Shown here: one piece after another, positions 36,007 through 45,447 of the stretch | How positions within the stretch are numbered: position 1 is the first letter of the stretch | How the letters are laid out: every line of letters begins with the position of its first letter | DNA from: Microbacterium neungamense | GTDB taxonomy: Bacteria; Actinomycetota; Actinomycetes; Actinomycetales; Microbacteriaceae | Length of the DNA: 64,000 nt | Assembly: GCF_024971095.1 (NCBI RefSeq) | Contig: NZ_CP069717.1 | Location: 1,302,001 to 1,366,000 of the forward strand | Direction of reading: 5' to 3' | The notes under the pieces: model-generated | What the model saw: only the letters and a program-made list of their open reading frames with translations | Told to the model about the DNA's origin: nothing | Database searches by the model: none | Made by a program: the position numbers and the translations under genes

Positions 36007-37546
36007 ACCCGACAGGTCCGCAGACAAGGCCGCCGGCGGCGACCTCTTCGATCGGCTGCCCACCGCCTCGCCGTCGCTGCCGAAGCCGGAGCGCCCGTCC
36101 GCGCCTGCGCCCGGCTCGCGGCGCGCCGCCCGCGAGGCGCGACGAGCCGCCGCTGCCACGCAGCGCGCGTCCGCCGACGCGCATCGCACGACGCCGGCAC
36201 CCGCCGAGACGCATCGCAGCGCGCCCGCTTCCGGGCAGGCGGATGCCTCCAGCGCCCGGCCGCGCCGGTCGACGCACATCCCGATGGGCGCCCGACAGGC
36301 GGGGGAGACACCCCTGGACGACGAGCACCGCGGCGACGAGCACCGCGGCGACGAGCACCGCGACCCTGTCCCCGAGCACCGCGGCGATGAGCACGGCGAT
36401 CACGCTGACCGCGACGACGCCGCGCACGCCGGACTCGAGGCGCTGTTCGCCCCGGAGCAGCACCGCGAGGTGCCGCGCAAGAGCCGCAGGCGCGGCTGGA
36501 TCGTGGCGCTCATCGTGGTCCTCGTCCTCGGCGGCGGCATCGCCGCGGGCGGCGCCTGGGTGTGGAGCAGCTTCGGCGATCGGATCAGCGACGCGCTCGG
36601 CTGGGGCGAGCCGAAGGACTACGAGCCCGGCCAGGCTCACGGCGAGGCGCTGATCACGATCGAGGAGGGCGACACCGGGCGCTCGGTGTCCTCGGCGCTG
36701 CACGAGGCCGGCGTCACCAAGACCGACGCGGTCTTCTACGACTGGCTGATCGCCGAGAACGTGTCGATCACCTTCCACCCCGGGGTCTACAAGCTGCAGA
36801 AGCGGATGACCGCCGCGGCCGCCGCGGAGGCCCTGCAGGATCCGGCCACCCGCATGGAGAACAGCGTGCGGATCCCCGAGGGCGGCACCGTCCAGTCCTC
36901 GCTGCCCCTGATCGCCGAGGGCGTCGGCATCCCGCTCGCCGATCTCGAGGCCGCCGTGGCGGACCCGAGCGTGTACGGCGTCACCGCACAGAGCCTCGAG
37001 GGCTGGCTGTTCCCGGCCGTGTACACCTTCGATCCGAGCGTCACCGCGCAGGACGTGATCGCCCGGATGGTCGAGCGCACCCGCGAGTCGCTGGCCGCCG
37101 CGGGCGTGCCCGACGCCGAGGCGCACCGCGTGCTCACGATCGCCTCGATCATCGAGCGCGAGGCGCGCACGGCCGACTTCGCGAAGGTGTCCCGCGTGAT
37201 CCGGAACCGCCTGGATCAGGGCATGAAGCTGCAGATGGACTCCACGGCCCAGTACGGCTACGGGGAGCTGCACGCCGGATCGGCGAGCACGTCCGAGGAG
37301 GCGCAGTTCGACGCGAATCCGTGGAACACCTACGTCATCGACGGCCTCCCGGCCGGCCCGATCGCGAACCCGGGCGATGCCGCGATCGATGCGGCGATGC
37401 ATCCGGCCGATGGCCCGTGGCTGTACTTCGTCACCGTCAACATGGACACCGGCGAGACGCGGTTCTCCGAGAGCTACGAACAGCACCAGCAGGGCATCCG
37501 CGAGATGCAGGAATGGTGCAGCGCGCATCCCGACTCCGGCTGCTGA
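35999..37546 (+). CDS. mltG: Endolytic peptidoglycan transglycosylase MltG
   Basis: 515 residues from ATG 35999, overlapping ruvX by eight bases. Long cytoplasmic N-terminus (about 165 residues, Ala/Arg/Pro-rich) with tandem DEHRG units (about 107-124), one membrane helix (about 167-188) and an external YceG domain: LysM-like part, EGWLFPAVYTFDP and the catalytic Glu in TIASIIEREAR (about residue 386), then DSTAQYGYG and the ending NPWNTYVIDGLPAGPIANPG. It cuts nascent glycan strands and sets their length. aroE follows at once. Confidence 0.93.
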   Translation: MPEPDRSADKAAGGDLFDRLPTASPSLPKPERPSAPAPGSRRAAREARRAAAATQRASADAHRTTPAPAETHRSAPASGQADASSARPRRSTHIPMGARQAGETPLDDEHRGDEHRGDEHRDPVPEHRGDEHGDHADRDDAAHAGLEALFAPEQHREVPRKSRRRGWIVALIVVLVLGGGIAAGGAWVWSSFGDRISDALGWGEPKDYEPGQAHGEALITIEEGDTGRSVSSALHEAGVTKTDAVFYDWLIAENVSITFHPGVYKLQKRMTAAAAAEALQDPATRMENSVRIPEGGTVQSSLPLIAEGVGIPLADLEAAVADPSVYGVTAQSLEGWLFPAVYTFDPSVTAQDVIARMVERTRESLAAAGVPDAEAHRVLTIASIIEREARTADFAKVSRVIRNRLDQGMKLQMDSTAQYGYGELHAGSASTSEEAQFDANPWNTYVIDGLPAGPIANPGDAAIDAAMHPADGPWLYFVTVNMDTGETRFSESYEQHQQGIREMQEWCSAHPDSGC

Positions 37547-37547
37547 C

Positions 37548-38402
37548 ATGACGGGTGCCGACATGACGGATGCGGCGGCGACCGCTCGCACGCGGCTCGA
37601 GGTCTGGGGCGACCCGATCGCGCACAGCCGTTCCCCGCAGCTGCACACCGCCGCGTACCGCGTTCTCGGGCTGGACTGGTCGTACGGCCGCCGCCGCGTG
37701 TCCGAGGCCGCGTTCGCGGCGGAGCTCGCGAGGCTGGACGACACCTGGCGGGGCCTGTCGCTGACCATGCCGCTCAAGGAGGTCGCCCATCGGGCCGCGC
37801 AGGAGCGGGATCGTCACGCCGAGCTCACCGGAGCGGTGAACACCCTGCTCCTGGGCGACATGCTGCGCGGCTTCAACACCGACGTCGGCGGGATCGTCGA
37901 CGCGTTCACGCAGGCCGGCGTCGACGGCATCCGCAGCGTCCGCATCCTCGGCGCCGGGGCCACCGCGGCATCCGCGCTCGTCGCCGCCTCCCTCCTCGGC
38001 GCCGAGCGCGCCGAGATCCGCGCACGCCGGCCCGAGGCGGCTGCCGGCCTGGCCGCCATCGGCGACCGCACCGGCACGGCGGTCGCGGTGCGGCCGTTCG
38101 ACGCGCCCGCGGCCCCTGTCGACGCCACGATCGCCACGCTGCCCAGCGGCACCGTGCTCGACCCCGTCGTCGCCGAGCCGCTCATCGAGAGCGGGGGCGT
38201 GCTGTTCGAGGCGGCTTACGCGCCGTGGCCGTCCGCGCTGGCGGCCGGCTGGCCGCACCCGACGGTGATCTCCGGCTTCGAGATGCTGCTGCACCAGGCG
38301 GTGCGGCAGATCCGGATCTTCCGGCACGGCGCACAGGACGAGCCGCTGCCGCAGGAGGACGTCATCGTGGCGGTGATGCGCTCCGCGGCCATGGGAGACT
38401 AG
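37548..38402 (+). CDS. aroE: Shikimate dehydrogenase
   Basis: 284 residues from ATG 37548 (ATG 37563 is an alternative). Substrate site: [18 protein letters not shown] (catalytic Lys), TGAVNTLL and GFNTDVGGI (Asp). Cofactor loop [12 protein letters not shown]. Reduces 3-dehydroshikimate to shikimate with NADPH. The NADP clamp usually reads NRT or similar; here it is RARRP, acceptable but unusual. First of five aro genes. Confidence 0.92.
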   Translation: MTGADMTDAAATARTRLEVWGDPIAHSRSPQLHTAAYRVLGLDWSYGRRRVSEAAFAAELARLDDTWRGLSLTMPLKEVAHRAAQERDRHAELTGAVNTLLLGDMLRGFNTDVGGIVDAFTQAGVDGIRSVRILGAGATAASALVAASLLGAERAEIRARRPEAAAGLAAIGDRTGTAVAVRPFDAPAAPVDATIATLPSGTVLDPVVAEPLIESGGVLFEAAYAPWPSALAAGWPHPTVISGFEMLLHQAVRQIRIFRHGAQDEPLPQEDVIVAVMRSAAMGD

Positions 38403-38406
38403 AGCA

Positions 38407-39636
38407 ATGCTCCGCGTGCTCACGGCCGGCGAATCGCACGGTCCCGAACTCATCGCCGTCATGGAGGGTCTTCCCTCCGGTGTCCCCGTCACCGCCGAGG
38501 CCATCCAGGCCGACCTGCAGCGGCGCAAGCTCGGCTACGGGCGCGGCTCGCGGATGAAGTTCGAGCAGGACGAGCTGACCATCTCCGGGGGCGTGCGGCA
38601 CGGCAGGACCCTGGGCAGCCCGATCGCGCTGCGCATCGGCAATACCGAGTGGCCGAAGTGGGTCGAGGTGATGAACCCGGCGCCGGTCGAGCTGACCGAC
38701 AAGTCCCGTGGCCGCGGCGCCCCGCTCACCCGTCCCCGCCCCGGGCACGCCGACCTCGTCGGCATGCAGAAGTACGACTTCGACGAGGCCCGCCCGATCC
38801 TGGAGCGCGCCAGCGCACGGGAGACCGCCGCCCGCGTCGCGCTCGGCGCCGTGGCCCGCGCCTTCCTCGGCGAGCTCGGCATCCGCCTGGTCAGCCACAC
38901 GCTGTCCATCGGCCCCGTGCACGTGCCGGACGGCGCGCCGCTGCCCACGCCCGACGATGTCGCAGCGCTCGATGCCGACCCGCTGCGCTGCTTCCACGCC
39001 GAGACGTCCGAGCGGATGGTCGCCGAGGTCGACGCAGCCCGCAAGGACGGCGACACCCTGGGCGGCATCGTCGAGGTGCTCGCCTACGGGCTGCCGCCGG
39101 GGCTCGGCTCGCACGTGCACTGGGACCGGCGGCTGGACGGCCGGCTGGCGCAGGCGCTGATGAGCATCCAGGCCATCAAGGGCGTCGAGGTCGGCGACGG
39201 CTTCGAGACGACCCGCCGCCGCGGTTCGGCCGCGCACGACGAGCTGTTCGCGGCCGAGGACGGCATCACGCGCGCCTCCGACCGGGCCGGCGGCACCGAG
39301 GGCGGCATGTCCACCGGGACGGTGCTCCGCGTCCGCGCGGGCATGAAGCCGATCGCGACCGTCCCGCATGCCCTGCGCACCATCGACGTGTCCTCCGGCG
39401 AACCCGCCACGGCCCACCACCAGCGCTCCGACGTGTGCGCGGTGCCGGCGGCGGGCGTCGTCGCCGAGGCCATGGTCGCGATCGAGCTGGCCCGCGCGGT
39501 GCTGGAGAAGTTCGGCGGCGACAGCGTCGGCGAGACCCGCCGCAACCTCGAGGGCTACCTCGCGGCGATCCCGGAGGCGCTGCGCACCGCGCCGGCATCC
39601 GAGGCGGCGCTGCTCGCGCATGATGAGCTCGGCTGA
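38407..39636 (+). CDS. aroC: Chorismate synthase
   Basis: 409 residues. Conserved: [49 protein letters not shown] and [16 protein letters not shown]. Makes chorismate from EPSP with reduced FMN. Overlaps aroK by 17 bases. Note that aroA (EPSP synthase) is not in this run. Confidence 0.97.
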   Translation: MLRVLTAGESHGPELIAVMEGLPSGVPVTAEAIQADLQRRKLGYGRGSRMKFEQDELTISGGVRHGRTLGSPIALRIGNTEWPKWVEVMNPAPVELTDKSRGRGAPLTRPRPGHADLVGMQKYDFDEARPILERASARETAARVALGAVARAFLGELGIRLVSHTLSIGPVHVPDGAPLPTPDDVAALDADPLRCFHAETSERMVAEVDAARKDGDTLGGIVEVLAYGLPPGLGSHVHWDRRLDGRLAQALMSIQAIKGVEVGDGFETTRRRGSAAHDELFAAEDGITRASDRAGGTEGGMSTGTVLRVRAGMKPIATVPHALRTIDVSSGEPATAHHQRSDVCAVPAAGVVAEAMVAIELARAVLEKFGGDSVGETRRNLEGYLAAIPEALRTAPASEAALLAHDELG

Positions 39637-40141
39637 GCGCCCGCTCACCCTCGTCCTCGTCGGGCCGATGGCCGCGGGGAAGACGAGCATCGGACGCCGA
39701 GTCGCCCGCCTGCTGGAGGTGCCGTTCATCGACACCGACAAGTGGATCGCGGCGGCGCACGGCCCGATCCCGGCGTTGTTCCAGGAACACGGCGAGGCGC
39801 ATTTCCGCGAGCTTGAGCGCGCGGCCGTGGCCGGGGCGCTCGACGAGGGCGGCGTGGTCTCGCTCGGGGGAGGAGCGGTGACGGATGCCGGCACGCGGGC
39901 GCTGCTGGCGCGGCATCCGGTCGTCTTCCTCACCGTCACCGCGGAGGCGGTGGCCGACCGGATCCGGGGCGGAGGCCGGCCACTGCTGCAGGCCGAGGAC
40001 CCGGTGCAGCGCTGGCAGGAGATCTTCACCGCCCGGCGTGGCTGGTATCAGGAGGTCGCCGACCTGACGGTGGACACGTCGCGGCGGCCGATACGGCGCA
40101 TCGCCGAGGAGATCGCCGAGTGGAGGAGAGGACAGGCATGA
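39620..40141 (+). CDS. aroK: Shikimate kinase
   Basis: 173 residues from ATG 39620 (or 39623), inside the end of aroC. P-loop [15 protein letters not shown], shikimate-binding FIDTDKWI and [11 protein letters not shown], lid region RGGGRPLLQ. Phosphorylates shikimate. Stop overlaps the aroB ATG. Confidence 0.95.
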   Translation: MMSSAERPLTLVLVGPMAAGKTSIGRRVARLLEVPFIDTDKWIAAAHGPIPALFQEHGEAHFRELERAAVAGALDEGGVVSLGGGAVTDAGTRALLARHPVVFLTVTAEAVADRIRGGGRPLLQAEDPVQRWQEIFTARRGWYQEVADLTVDTSRRPIRRIAEEIAEWRRGQA

Positions 40142-41226
40142 GCATGACGACCATCAGCGTGACCGGACAGGACGCCTACGACATCACCGTGGGGCGGGGC
40201 ATCCTCGACCGGGTGTCGCAGGCGCTGGCGCCGTCGGTGCGGAAGGTGCTCGTGGTGCATCCGCCGACGCTCGCCGACCGCGCCGCGCAGCTGCGCGAGC
40301 GGCTGCTCGCCGACACCGCGGAAGGACCCCGCGAGGTGCTGCTCGCGGAGATCCCGGATGCCGAGCAGGGCAAGCGGGTGGAGGTGGCCGCGTTCTGCTG
40401 GCAGGTGATGGGGCAGGCGGACTTCACCCGCACGGACGCCGTCGTCGGCTACGGCGGGGGAGCGGTCACCGACCTGGCCGGTTTCGTCGCCGCGACCTGG
40501 CTGCGCGGGGTGCAGGTGGTGCAGGTGCCCACCACGGTGCTCGGCCTCGTGGACGCCGCTGTCGGGGGCAAGACCGGCATCAACACCGCCGAGGGGAAGA
40601 ACCTCGTCGGCGCGTTCTGGGCGCCGCGCGCCGTCATCGGCGATCTCGACGAGCTCGCCAGCCTCAGCCCGAACGAGGCCACCGCCGGGTTCGCCGAGGT
40701 CGTCAAGGCCGGGTTCATCTGGGCGCCGGAGATCCTCGACATCGTCGAGGCGGATCCGGCCCGCGCCGTGGACACCACCACCGACGAGTTCCGCCGCGCC
40801 GTGGAGCTCGCGATCGACATGAAGGCGAAGGTCGTCTCCAGCGACTTCCGCGAGGCCGGGCAGCGCGAGATCCTGAACTACGGGCACACGCTCGGGCACG
40901 CGATCGAGCACGCCGAGCGCTACCGGTGGCGCCACGGCGCCGCGATCTCGGTCGGGATGCTGTACGCGGCGGAGCTGTCCCGCCTCGCCGGGCGACTGTC
41001 GGACGCGGCGGCCGAGCGCCACCGCACCGTGCTGGAGTCGCTGGGCCTGCCCACCTCCTACCGGGCGGGTGCCTGGCCGCAGCTGCTCGCGACGATGCAG
41101 CGCGACAAGAAGGCCCGTGGCGGGATGCTGCGCTTCATCGTGCTGGACGACATCGCCAGGCCGACGGTGCTGCAGGCCCCGGACGAGTCGCTGCTGTTCG
41201 CGGCGTACCAGGAGGTCGCGGCATGA
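40138..41226 (+). CDS. aroB: 3-dehydroquinate synthase
   Basis: 362 residues from ATG 40138, preceded by [18 protein letters not shown] and zinc sites: GYGGGAVTDLAGFVAATWLR, PTTVLGLVDAAVGGKTGIN, EVVKAGF and NYGHTLGHAIEH (zinc His). Converts DAHP to 3-dehydroquinate. aroQ overlaps by four bases. Confidence 0.97.
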   Translation: MSMTTISVTGQDAYDITVGRGILDRVSQALAPSVRKVLVVHPPTLADRAAQLRERLLADTAEGPREVLLAEIPDAEQGKRVEVAAFCWQVMGQADFTRTDAVVGYGGGAVTDLAGFVAATWLRGVQVVQVPTTVLGLVDAAVGGKTGINTAEGKNLVGAFWAPRAVIGDLDELASLSPNEATAGFAEVVKAGFIWAPEILDIVEADPARAVDTTTDEFRRAVELAIDMKAKVVSSDFREAGQREILNYGHTLGHAIEHAERYRWRHGAAISVGMLYAAELSRLAGRLSDAAAERHRTVLESLGLPTSYRAGAWPQLLATMQRDKKARGGMLRFIVLDDIARPTVLQAPDESLLFAAYQEVAA

Positions 41227-41657
41227 GACGACGCCTGCTGCTCGTGAACGGCCCGAACCTGAACCTGCTCGGCACCCGGGAGCCGGAGGTGTATGGCACC
41301 GCCACCCTCGCCGACGTGGAGCGCCTCACCGCGGATGCGGCGGCCGAGCTCGGCTACGAGGTGCGCGCCGTCCAGAGCAACCACGAGGGCGCGCTCATCG
41401 ACGCGATCCACGCCGCGCGCGAGGACTGTGCCGGCATCGTGATCAACCCGGGCGGGCTGACGCACACCTCGGTCTCGCTGCGCGACGCCCTCACCGGTGT
41501 CGGCCTGCCGTTCGCCGAGGTGCACATCTCGGACGTGTACGCGCGCGAGGAGTTCCGGCACTTCTCCTACCTGGACGACGTCGCCGCGGTGCGCGTCGTC
41601 GGTCACGGCGTGGACGGTTATGCCGAAGCGGTGCGGGAGCTCGTCGCACGCCTGTAG
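41223..41657 (+). CDS. aroQ: 3-dehydroquinate dehydratase, type II
   Basis: 144 residues. LLLVNGPNLNLLGTREPEVYG with the catalytic Tyr, QSNHEGALIDAIH, NPGGLTHTSVSLRDAL and HISDVYAREEFRHFSY. Dehydrates 3-dehydroquinate. Last gene of the aro run; the next gene faces it. Confidence 0.96.
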   Translation: MRRRLLLVNGPNLNLLGTREPEVYGTATLADVERLTADAAAELGYEVRAVQSNHEGALIDAIHAAREDCAGIVINPGGLTHTSVSLRDALTGVGLPFAEVHISDVYAREEFRHFSYLDDVAAVRVVGHGVDGYAEAVRELVARL

Positions 41658-41660
41658 CGA

Positions 41661-42560
41661 TCAGAACGGCGGCGGTGCGTCTGCCGGAGCGGCCGGAGCG
41701 GCCGGAGCGGCCGGATCCGTCCACGGGATCGGGCCGGTTCGCGCTTCCCTCGGCGCGGAGCTCTCCTTGCCCGTGGGCATGATCACCTGAACCGTCCGGT
41801 CGGGTCGGGATCGGAATCTGGCCTTGGTGCGGTGCCGGTGGGTGTGATCCCGGGGGCAGAGGGGGCGCAGATCGGCGACGTTCGTCCGGCCGCCGGTTGC
41901 CCAGGGTCGCTCGTGGTCGATGTCAGCCTCCGCGGCGAGCCGCTCGCATCCGTCGCGGGCGCACGTGCCGTGCTGCAGGATCAGGAAGTCGCGCTGCGCC
42001 TTGGTCGGCCGGTACGTGCGGCGGTCCATGACCGGATCGATGGTGTCGCCTCCGACGAACCGCGCGCTCTCCATCGGAACCGGTTCGCCTGCCAGCAGCT
42101 GCATCGGGATCGTGACGTACACGCAGGTCTTCACGGCGGTGAGGGTGCCCTCGCCCTTCAGCCAGGAGGCGAAAAGGTCGGCACGGATCTGGTCGCGGGT
42201 GCGACCGTCCCGCTCGGACTTCTGCATGTGCTTGGCGGTCGCGGTGAGCCGGCGGTGCGCGGCCCGGGCGTCCGCGGCGGCACGGTCCACGGCCTCGAAG
42301 GCCGCGGCCTCGGCATCCGTCTCCTCCGGCGACGCATCGACGGCGGCCCGCCAGGATCGCGGAACGCTCCGCGAGAGCGGCGGCATCCGTCTCCCCGTGG
42401 GGGACGACACCTCGGGATGCTCGCGAGCCATCTCGATCGCCTCGACGATCCGCTGCGCGCGACGGGAAGCCTGACGGTTCGCCTCGTTGCCGGTGCAGGC
42501 GAGATCGTCGAGCAGGAACGCGACGACCTCGCCCGGTGTGCGCGGGGTCGCGTCGTACTC
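41661..42560 (-). pseudogene. 13E12-type (DUF222) HNH endonuclease, decayed
   Basis: The C-terminal HNH part is good: CARDGCERLAAEADIDHERP, ATGGRTNVADLRPLC, then PRDHTHRHR. The middle keeps DQIRADLFASWLKGEGTLTA. The N-terminal DUF222 region is in pieces: EVVAFLLDDLACTGNEANRQ and EAIEMAREHPEV in this frame, then a short ETDAAALAERSAI in another, with most of the domain lost between. No plausible start remains, since the open frame runs back through the efp promoter. The tail encodes AAPAAPAAP from a 9-base repeat. These proteins are multicopy in Actinobacteria. Confidence 0.7.
41684..41715. repeat. 9-base tandem repeat, about 3.5 copies
   Basis: CCGGAGCGG repeated three times, then CCGGA. It lies in the 3' end of the HNH relic and encodes its Ala-Ala-Pro tail. 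Confidence 0.7.
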
Positions 42561-42577
42561 GGTCCGCCGCGATCCCG

Positions 42578-42583
42578 TAGAAT
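42578..42583 (+). promoter_or_regulatory. -10 box of efp
   Basis: TAGAAT about 73 bases before the efp start, giving a leader of about 66 bases. It falls in the open frame antisense to the HNH relic. Confidence 0.45.
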
Positions 42584-42655
42584 CGACTGTCGGCCCTCCG
42601 CGCTGGCCGCGTCGACCGGCCCCATCTCTTCTCACACACGAACGGACTCTTCCGC

Positions 42656-43216
42656 ATGGCATCGACCGCAGACATCAAGAACGGCGTCGTCCTCAACATC
42701 GACGGACAGCTCTGGAGCGTCGTGGAGTTCCAGCACGTCAAGCCGGGCAAGGGCGGCGCGTTCGTGCGCACCAAGCTGAAGAACGTCGTCACCGGCAAGG
42801 TCGTCGACAAGACGTACAACGCCGGCGCCAAGGTCGACATCGAGAACGTCGACCGCCGCGACTTCACCTACTTGTACACCGACGGCGACGGCTTCGTCTT
42901 CATGGACACCACCGACTACGACCAGATCACGGTCGGCGCCGCCACCGTCGGCGACGCGAAGAACTTCCTGCTCGAGAACCAGCAGGTCACCATCGCGCTG
43001 AACAACGGCAACCCGCTGTACATCGACCTCCCGGCGTCCGTCGTGCTCGAGGTCACCTACACCGAGCCGGGCCTGCAGGGCGACCGCTCCTCGGCCGGCA
43101 CGAAGCCCGCGACCCTCGAGACCGGGTACGAGATCCAGGTCCCGCTGTTCGTGGAGACCGGCACCAAGGTCAAGGTCGACACCCGGACCGGCGAGTACCT
43201 CGGCCGCGAGAAGTAA
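42656..43216 (+). CDS. efp: Translation elongation factor P
   Basis: 186 residues. KOW domain with the tip lysine Lys32 in [17 protein letters not shown], two OB domains and the C-terminal [20 protein letters not shown]. It rescues ribosomes at polyproline. No modification enzymes (EpmA, EarP, YmfI) are near. nusB starts three bases after the stop. Confidence 0.96.
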   Translation: MASTADIKNGVVLNIDGQLWSVVEFQHVKPGKGGAFVRTKLKNVVTGKVVDKTYNAGAKVDIENVDRRDFTYLYTDGDGFVFMDTTDYDQITVGAATVGDAKNFLLENQQVTIALNNGNPLYIDLPASVVLEVTYTEPGLQGDRSSAGTKPATLETGYEIQVPLFVETGTKVKVDTRTGEYLGREK

Positions 43217-43219
43217 GGC

Positions 43220-43630
43220 GTGAGCGCCCGCACCAAGGCGCGCAAGCGCGCCCTCGACATCCTCTTCTCCGCCGATGTGCGCGGGGACGAGATCGCCGTG
43301 AGCCTGGCCGCCGCGGCGAAGCGGGCCGCCAACGAACCGGCGCGCGAGGCCTCATGGCTGTATGCCCGCGACATCGTCGACGGCATCCTCGACCACCGCG
43401 AGGAGATCGACGAGCAGATCACGACGCACAGCCGGGACTGGAAGCTGGAGCGGATGCCCGCCGTCGACCGCGCTCTGCTGCGCATCGGCACCTGGGAGAT
43501 CCTCTTCAACGACGAGGTGCCGACGGCCGTCGCGATCGACGAGGCGGTCGAACTCGCCAAGGAGCTCTCCACCGAGGACTCCGGTGCGTTCGTGCACGGC
43601 GTTCTGGCGCGGATCGCCCGCGCCAGCTGA
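43220..43630 (+). CDS. nusB: Transcription antitermination protein NusB
   Basis: 136 residues from GTG 43220. All-helical NusB fold: [36 protein letters not shown] and TAVAIDEAVELAKELSTEDS. Binds boxA RNA with S10 during rRNA synthesis. efp-nusB is a conserved pair. Confidence 0.95.
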   Translation: MSARTKARKRALDILFSADVRGDEIAVSLAAAAKRAANEPAREASWLYARDIVDGILDHREEIDEQITTHSRDWKLERMPAVDRALLRIGTWEILFNDEVPTAVAIDEAVELAKELSTEDSGAFVHGVLARIARAS

Positions 43631-43771
43631 CTCGCCCGGCCGGGCGGTGTCGGAGACCCCGGGCAGGATGAACGCATGAGTCCTCCGGCCACCAAGCCGC
43701 CGCCCGGCGCGATGCCGGGGATGCACAGGGCCCCGCGGGTAGAATCGACCGGTCGACTCAGGAGGAGAAGC

Positions 43772-45349
43772 ATGCGGATCACGGGACTCGGCCACGCCGG
43801 GATGTTCATCGAGACGGCCGGCGGGAACATCATCTGCGACCCCGTGATCGGCCCCTCGTTCTACGGCTCGTGGTTCCCGTTCCCCGACAACCGCGGCCTG
43901 GACTGGGAGCGGCTCGGACGCGAGGCCGACTTCCTGTACATCTCCCACCGGCACCGCGACCACTTCGACCCGCGGCTGCTGCAGCGCTACATCCGCACCG
44001 ACATCGAGGTGCTGCTGCCGGAGTACCCGACCGATGACCTGGAGCAGGACATCCGGGCGCTCGGCTACCACAACATCACCTACGCGCCCGCCGGCGAGAT
44101 CATCCAGCGCGGCGAGCTGAAGCTGATGATCACCCCGCTCCGCGCCCCCAGCGACGGGCCGATCGGCGATTCCTCCCTCAGCGTGGACGACGGCACGGCG
44201 TCGATCCTGAACCAGAACGACTCGCACCCGCTGGACCTGGAGAAGCTGCTCACGTTCGGCAAGCCTGAGGCGTACTTCACCCAGGTCTCCGGCGCGATCT
44301 GGTGGCCGATGGTCTACGACCTGCCGCAGGACGCCAAGCAGAACTTCGCCCGTCTCAAGCGGGAGGCGCAGAACAAGCGCGCGATGTACTACATCGAGAA
44401 GGTCGACGCGCCGCACGTGTTCCCGATGGCGGGCCCGCCGATGTTCCTGCGCGACGACCTGTTCCGGTACAACGGCTGGGGCGCGGACGACGACTCGATC
44501 TTCACCGACCAGAAGCAGTTCCTCGCCCATCTGAAGGAGCAGGCGCCGCAGTACGACGGGCACCTGTTCCTGCCCGGCACGGTCGTGGAGATGAACCACG
44601 GCGAGATGTCGGTGACCCAGTCGCTGTTCACCGATGCGGAGATCGCCCGCATCTTCGACGACAAGTGGGGCTACCTCGAGGAGCAGCGCGCCACCCGCCA
44701 GCAGGAGCTGCGCGACGAGGAGGCCTCGCGCGCCCCGGTCCTGCCGCCGGAGGAGATGCTCGCCGAGCTGAAGGCGTGGTGGGAGCCGCTGCTGAAGAAG
44801 TCGCGCACGATCCGGCTCGGCGTCGGCGGCCCGGTGCGGATGACGATCGGCGAGCTCGACCTCGTCGTCGACTTCCCCAAGGCCAAGGTGCGCGAGTACG
44901 CCGGCGAGGACGTCGAGTTCTGGTACACGATCCCCGCCGACCTCGTCTCGACGAACATCCGCGACCACGAGATCGACTGGTCGAACTCGATCTTCCTGTC
45001 GATGCAGTTCAGCGCCGGCCGCAAGGGCAAGTTCAACGAGTTCATCTACACGTTCTTCAAGTGCCTCTCCGTCGACCGGATCGAGTACGTCGAGAACTGG
45101 TACCAGGAGCAGACCGACCAGACCGAGGACGCCGAGATCGGCGACTGGATCGTGCAGCGCCGCTGTCCGCACCTGCGCGCCGATCTCACCCGCACGGGGA
45201 GGATCGACGAGGACGGCGTGCTCACCTGCAGCATGCACGACTGGAAGTGGGACCTGAAGACCGGCCGCTGCCTGAGCACCCAGGGCCACCCGATCCGCGC
45301 GAAGAAGGTCGACGAGGTCACGGAGGAAGCGCTCCGCCCCGCGCTCTGA
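43772..45349 (+). CDS. Metallo-hydrolase (UlaG/CMP-NeuAc-hydroxylase-like) with C-terminal Rieske-type domain
   Basis: 525 residues from ATG 43772 with GGAGGAGAAG upstream. Residues 1-240 are an MBL fold: MRITGLGHAGMFIETAGGN, the metal motif YISHRHRDHFDP and an Asp in DSHPLDLEK. The middle (about 280-450) is unassigned. Residues about 460-515 hold Rieske ligands: RRCPHLRADL (Cys-His) and CSMHDWKWDL (Cys-x2-His). The nearest characterised layout I know is CMP-N-acetylneuraminate hydroxylase, which joins the same two modules with the Rieske domain at the other end. It may oxidise a sugar nucleotide or similar; substrate unknown. It sits alone between nusB and pyrR. Confidence 0.75.
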   Translation: MRITGLGHAGMFIETAGGNIICDPVIGPSFYGSWFPFPDNRGLDWERLGREADFLYISHRHRDHFDPRLLQRYIRTDIEVLLPEYPTDDLEQDIRALGYHNITYAPAGEIIQRGELKLMITPLRAPSDGPIGDSSLSVDDGTASILNQNDSHPLDLEKLLTFGKPEAYFTQVSGAIWWPMVYDLPQDAKQNFARLKREAQNKRAMYYIEKVDAPHVFPMAGPPMFLRDDLFRYNGWGADDDSIFTDQKQFLAHLKEQAPQYDGHLFLPGTVVEMNHGEMSVTQSLFTDAEIARIFDDKWGYLEEQRATRQQELRDEEASRAPVLPPEEMLAELKAWWEPLLKKSRTIRLGVGGPVRMTIGELDLVVDFPKAKVREYAGEDVEFWYTIPADLVSTNIRDHEIDWSNSIFLSMQFSAGRKGKFNEFIYTFFKCLSVDRIEYVENWYQEQTDQTEDAEIGDWIVQRRCPHLRADLTRTGRIDEDGVLTCSMHDWKWDLKTGRCLSTQGHPIRAKKVDEVTEEALRPAL

Positions 45350-45387
45350 GACCGACGGGGTGTGACGGTCGCTGCGGCCTGACCCGG

Positions 45388-45393
45388 TAGACT
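45388..45393 (+). promoter_or_regulatory. -10 box of the pyr operon
   Basis: TAGACT; transcription should start near 45400, making a leader of about 48 bases that includes the PyrR loop. Confidence 0.5.
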
Positions 45394-45403
45394 GGGCGGG
45401 CAA

Positions 45404-45443
45404 GCAACCTTTAACACCGTCCGGAGAGGCGGAGAAGGGAGCG
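45404..45443 (+). promoter_or_regulatory. PyrR-binding RNA leader overlapping the ribosome site
   Basis: CGTCCGGAGAGGCG at 45418-45431 matches the Bacillus PyrR loop consensus ARUCCNGNGAGGYU at 12 of 14 positions. Flanking CCG/CGG and CCTT/AAGG pairs close a stem. The following GGAGAAGGGAG is the pyrR ribosome site, so protein bound with UMP would block translation, as described for mycobacteria. There is no terminator hairpin, which fits a translational rather than an attenuation mechanism. Confidence 0.65.
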
Positions 45444-45447
45444 TCGA

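Noticed and set aside
36310..36375. CRISPR array
   Set aside because: The repeats at mltG are short tandem coding repeats with no spacers. The same holds for the repeats at 28134 and 54995.
41684..41715. Terminator of aroQ
   Set aside because: The 9-base repeats are direct, not inverted, and do not form a useful hairpin.
1..42500. GGATGCC as an FtsK/KOPS or Chi-type polar motif
   Set aside because: The two orientations are about equally frequent in what I counted, so there is no strand polarity.
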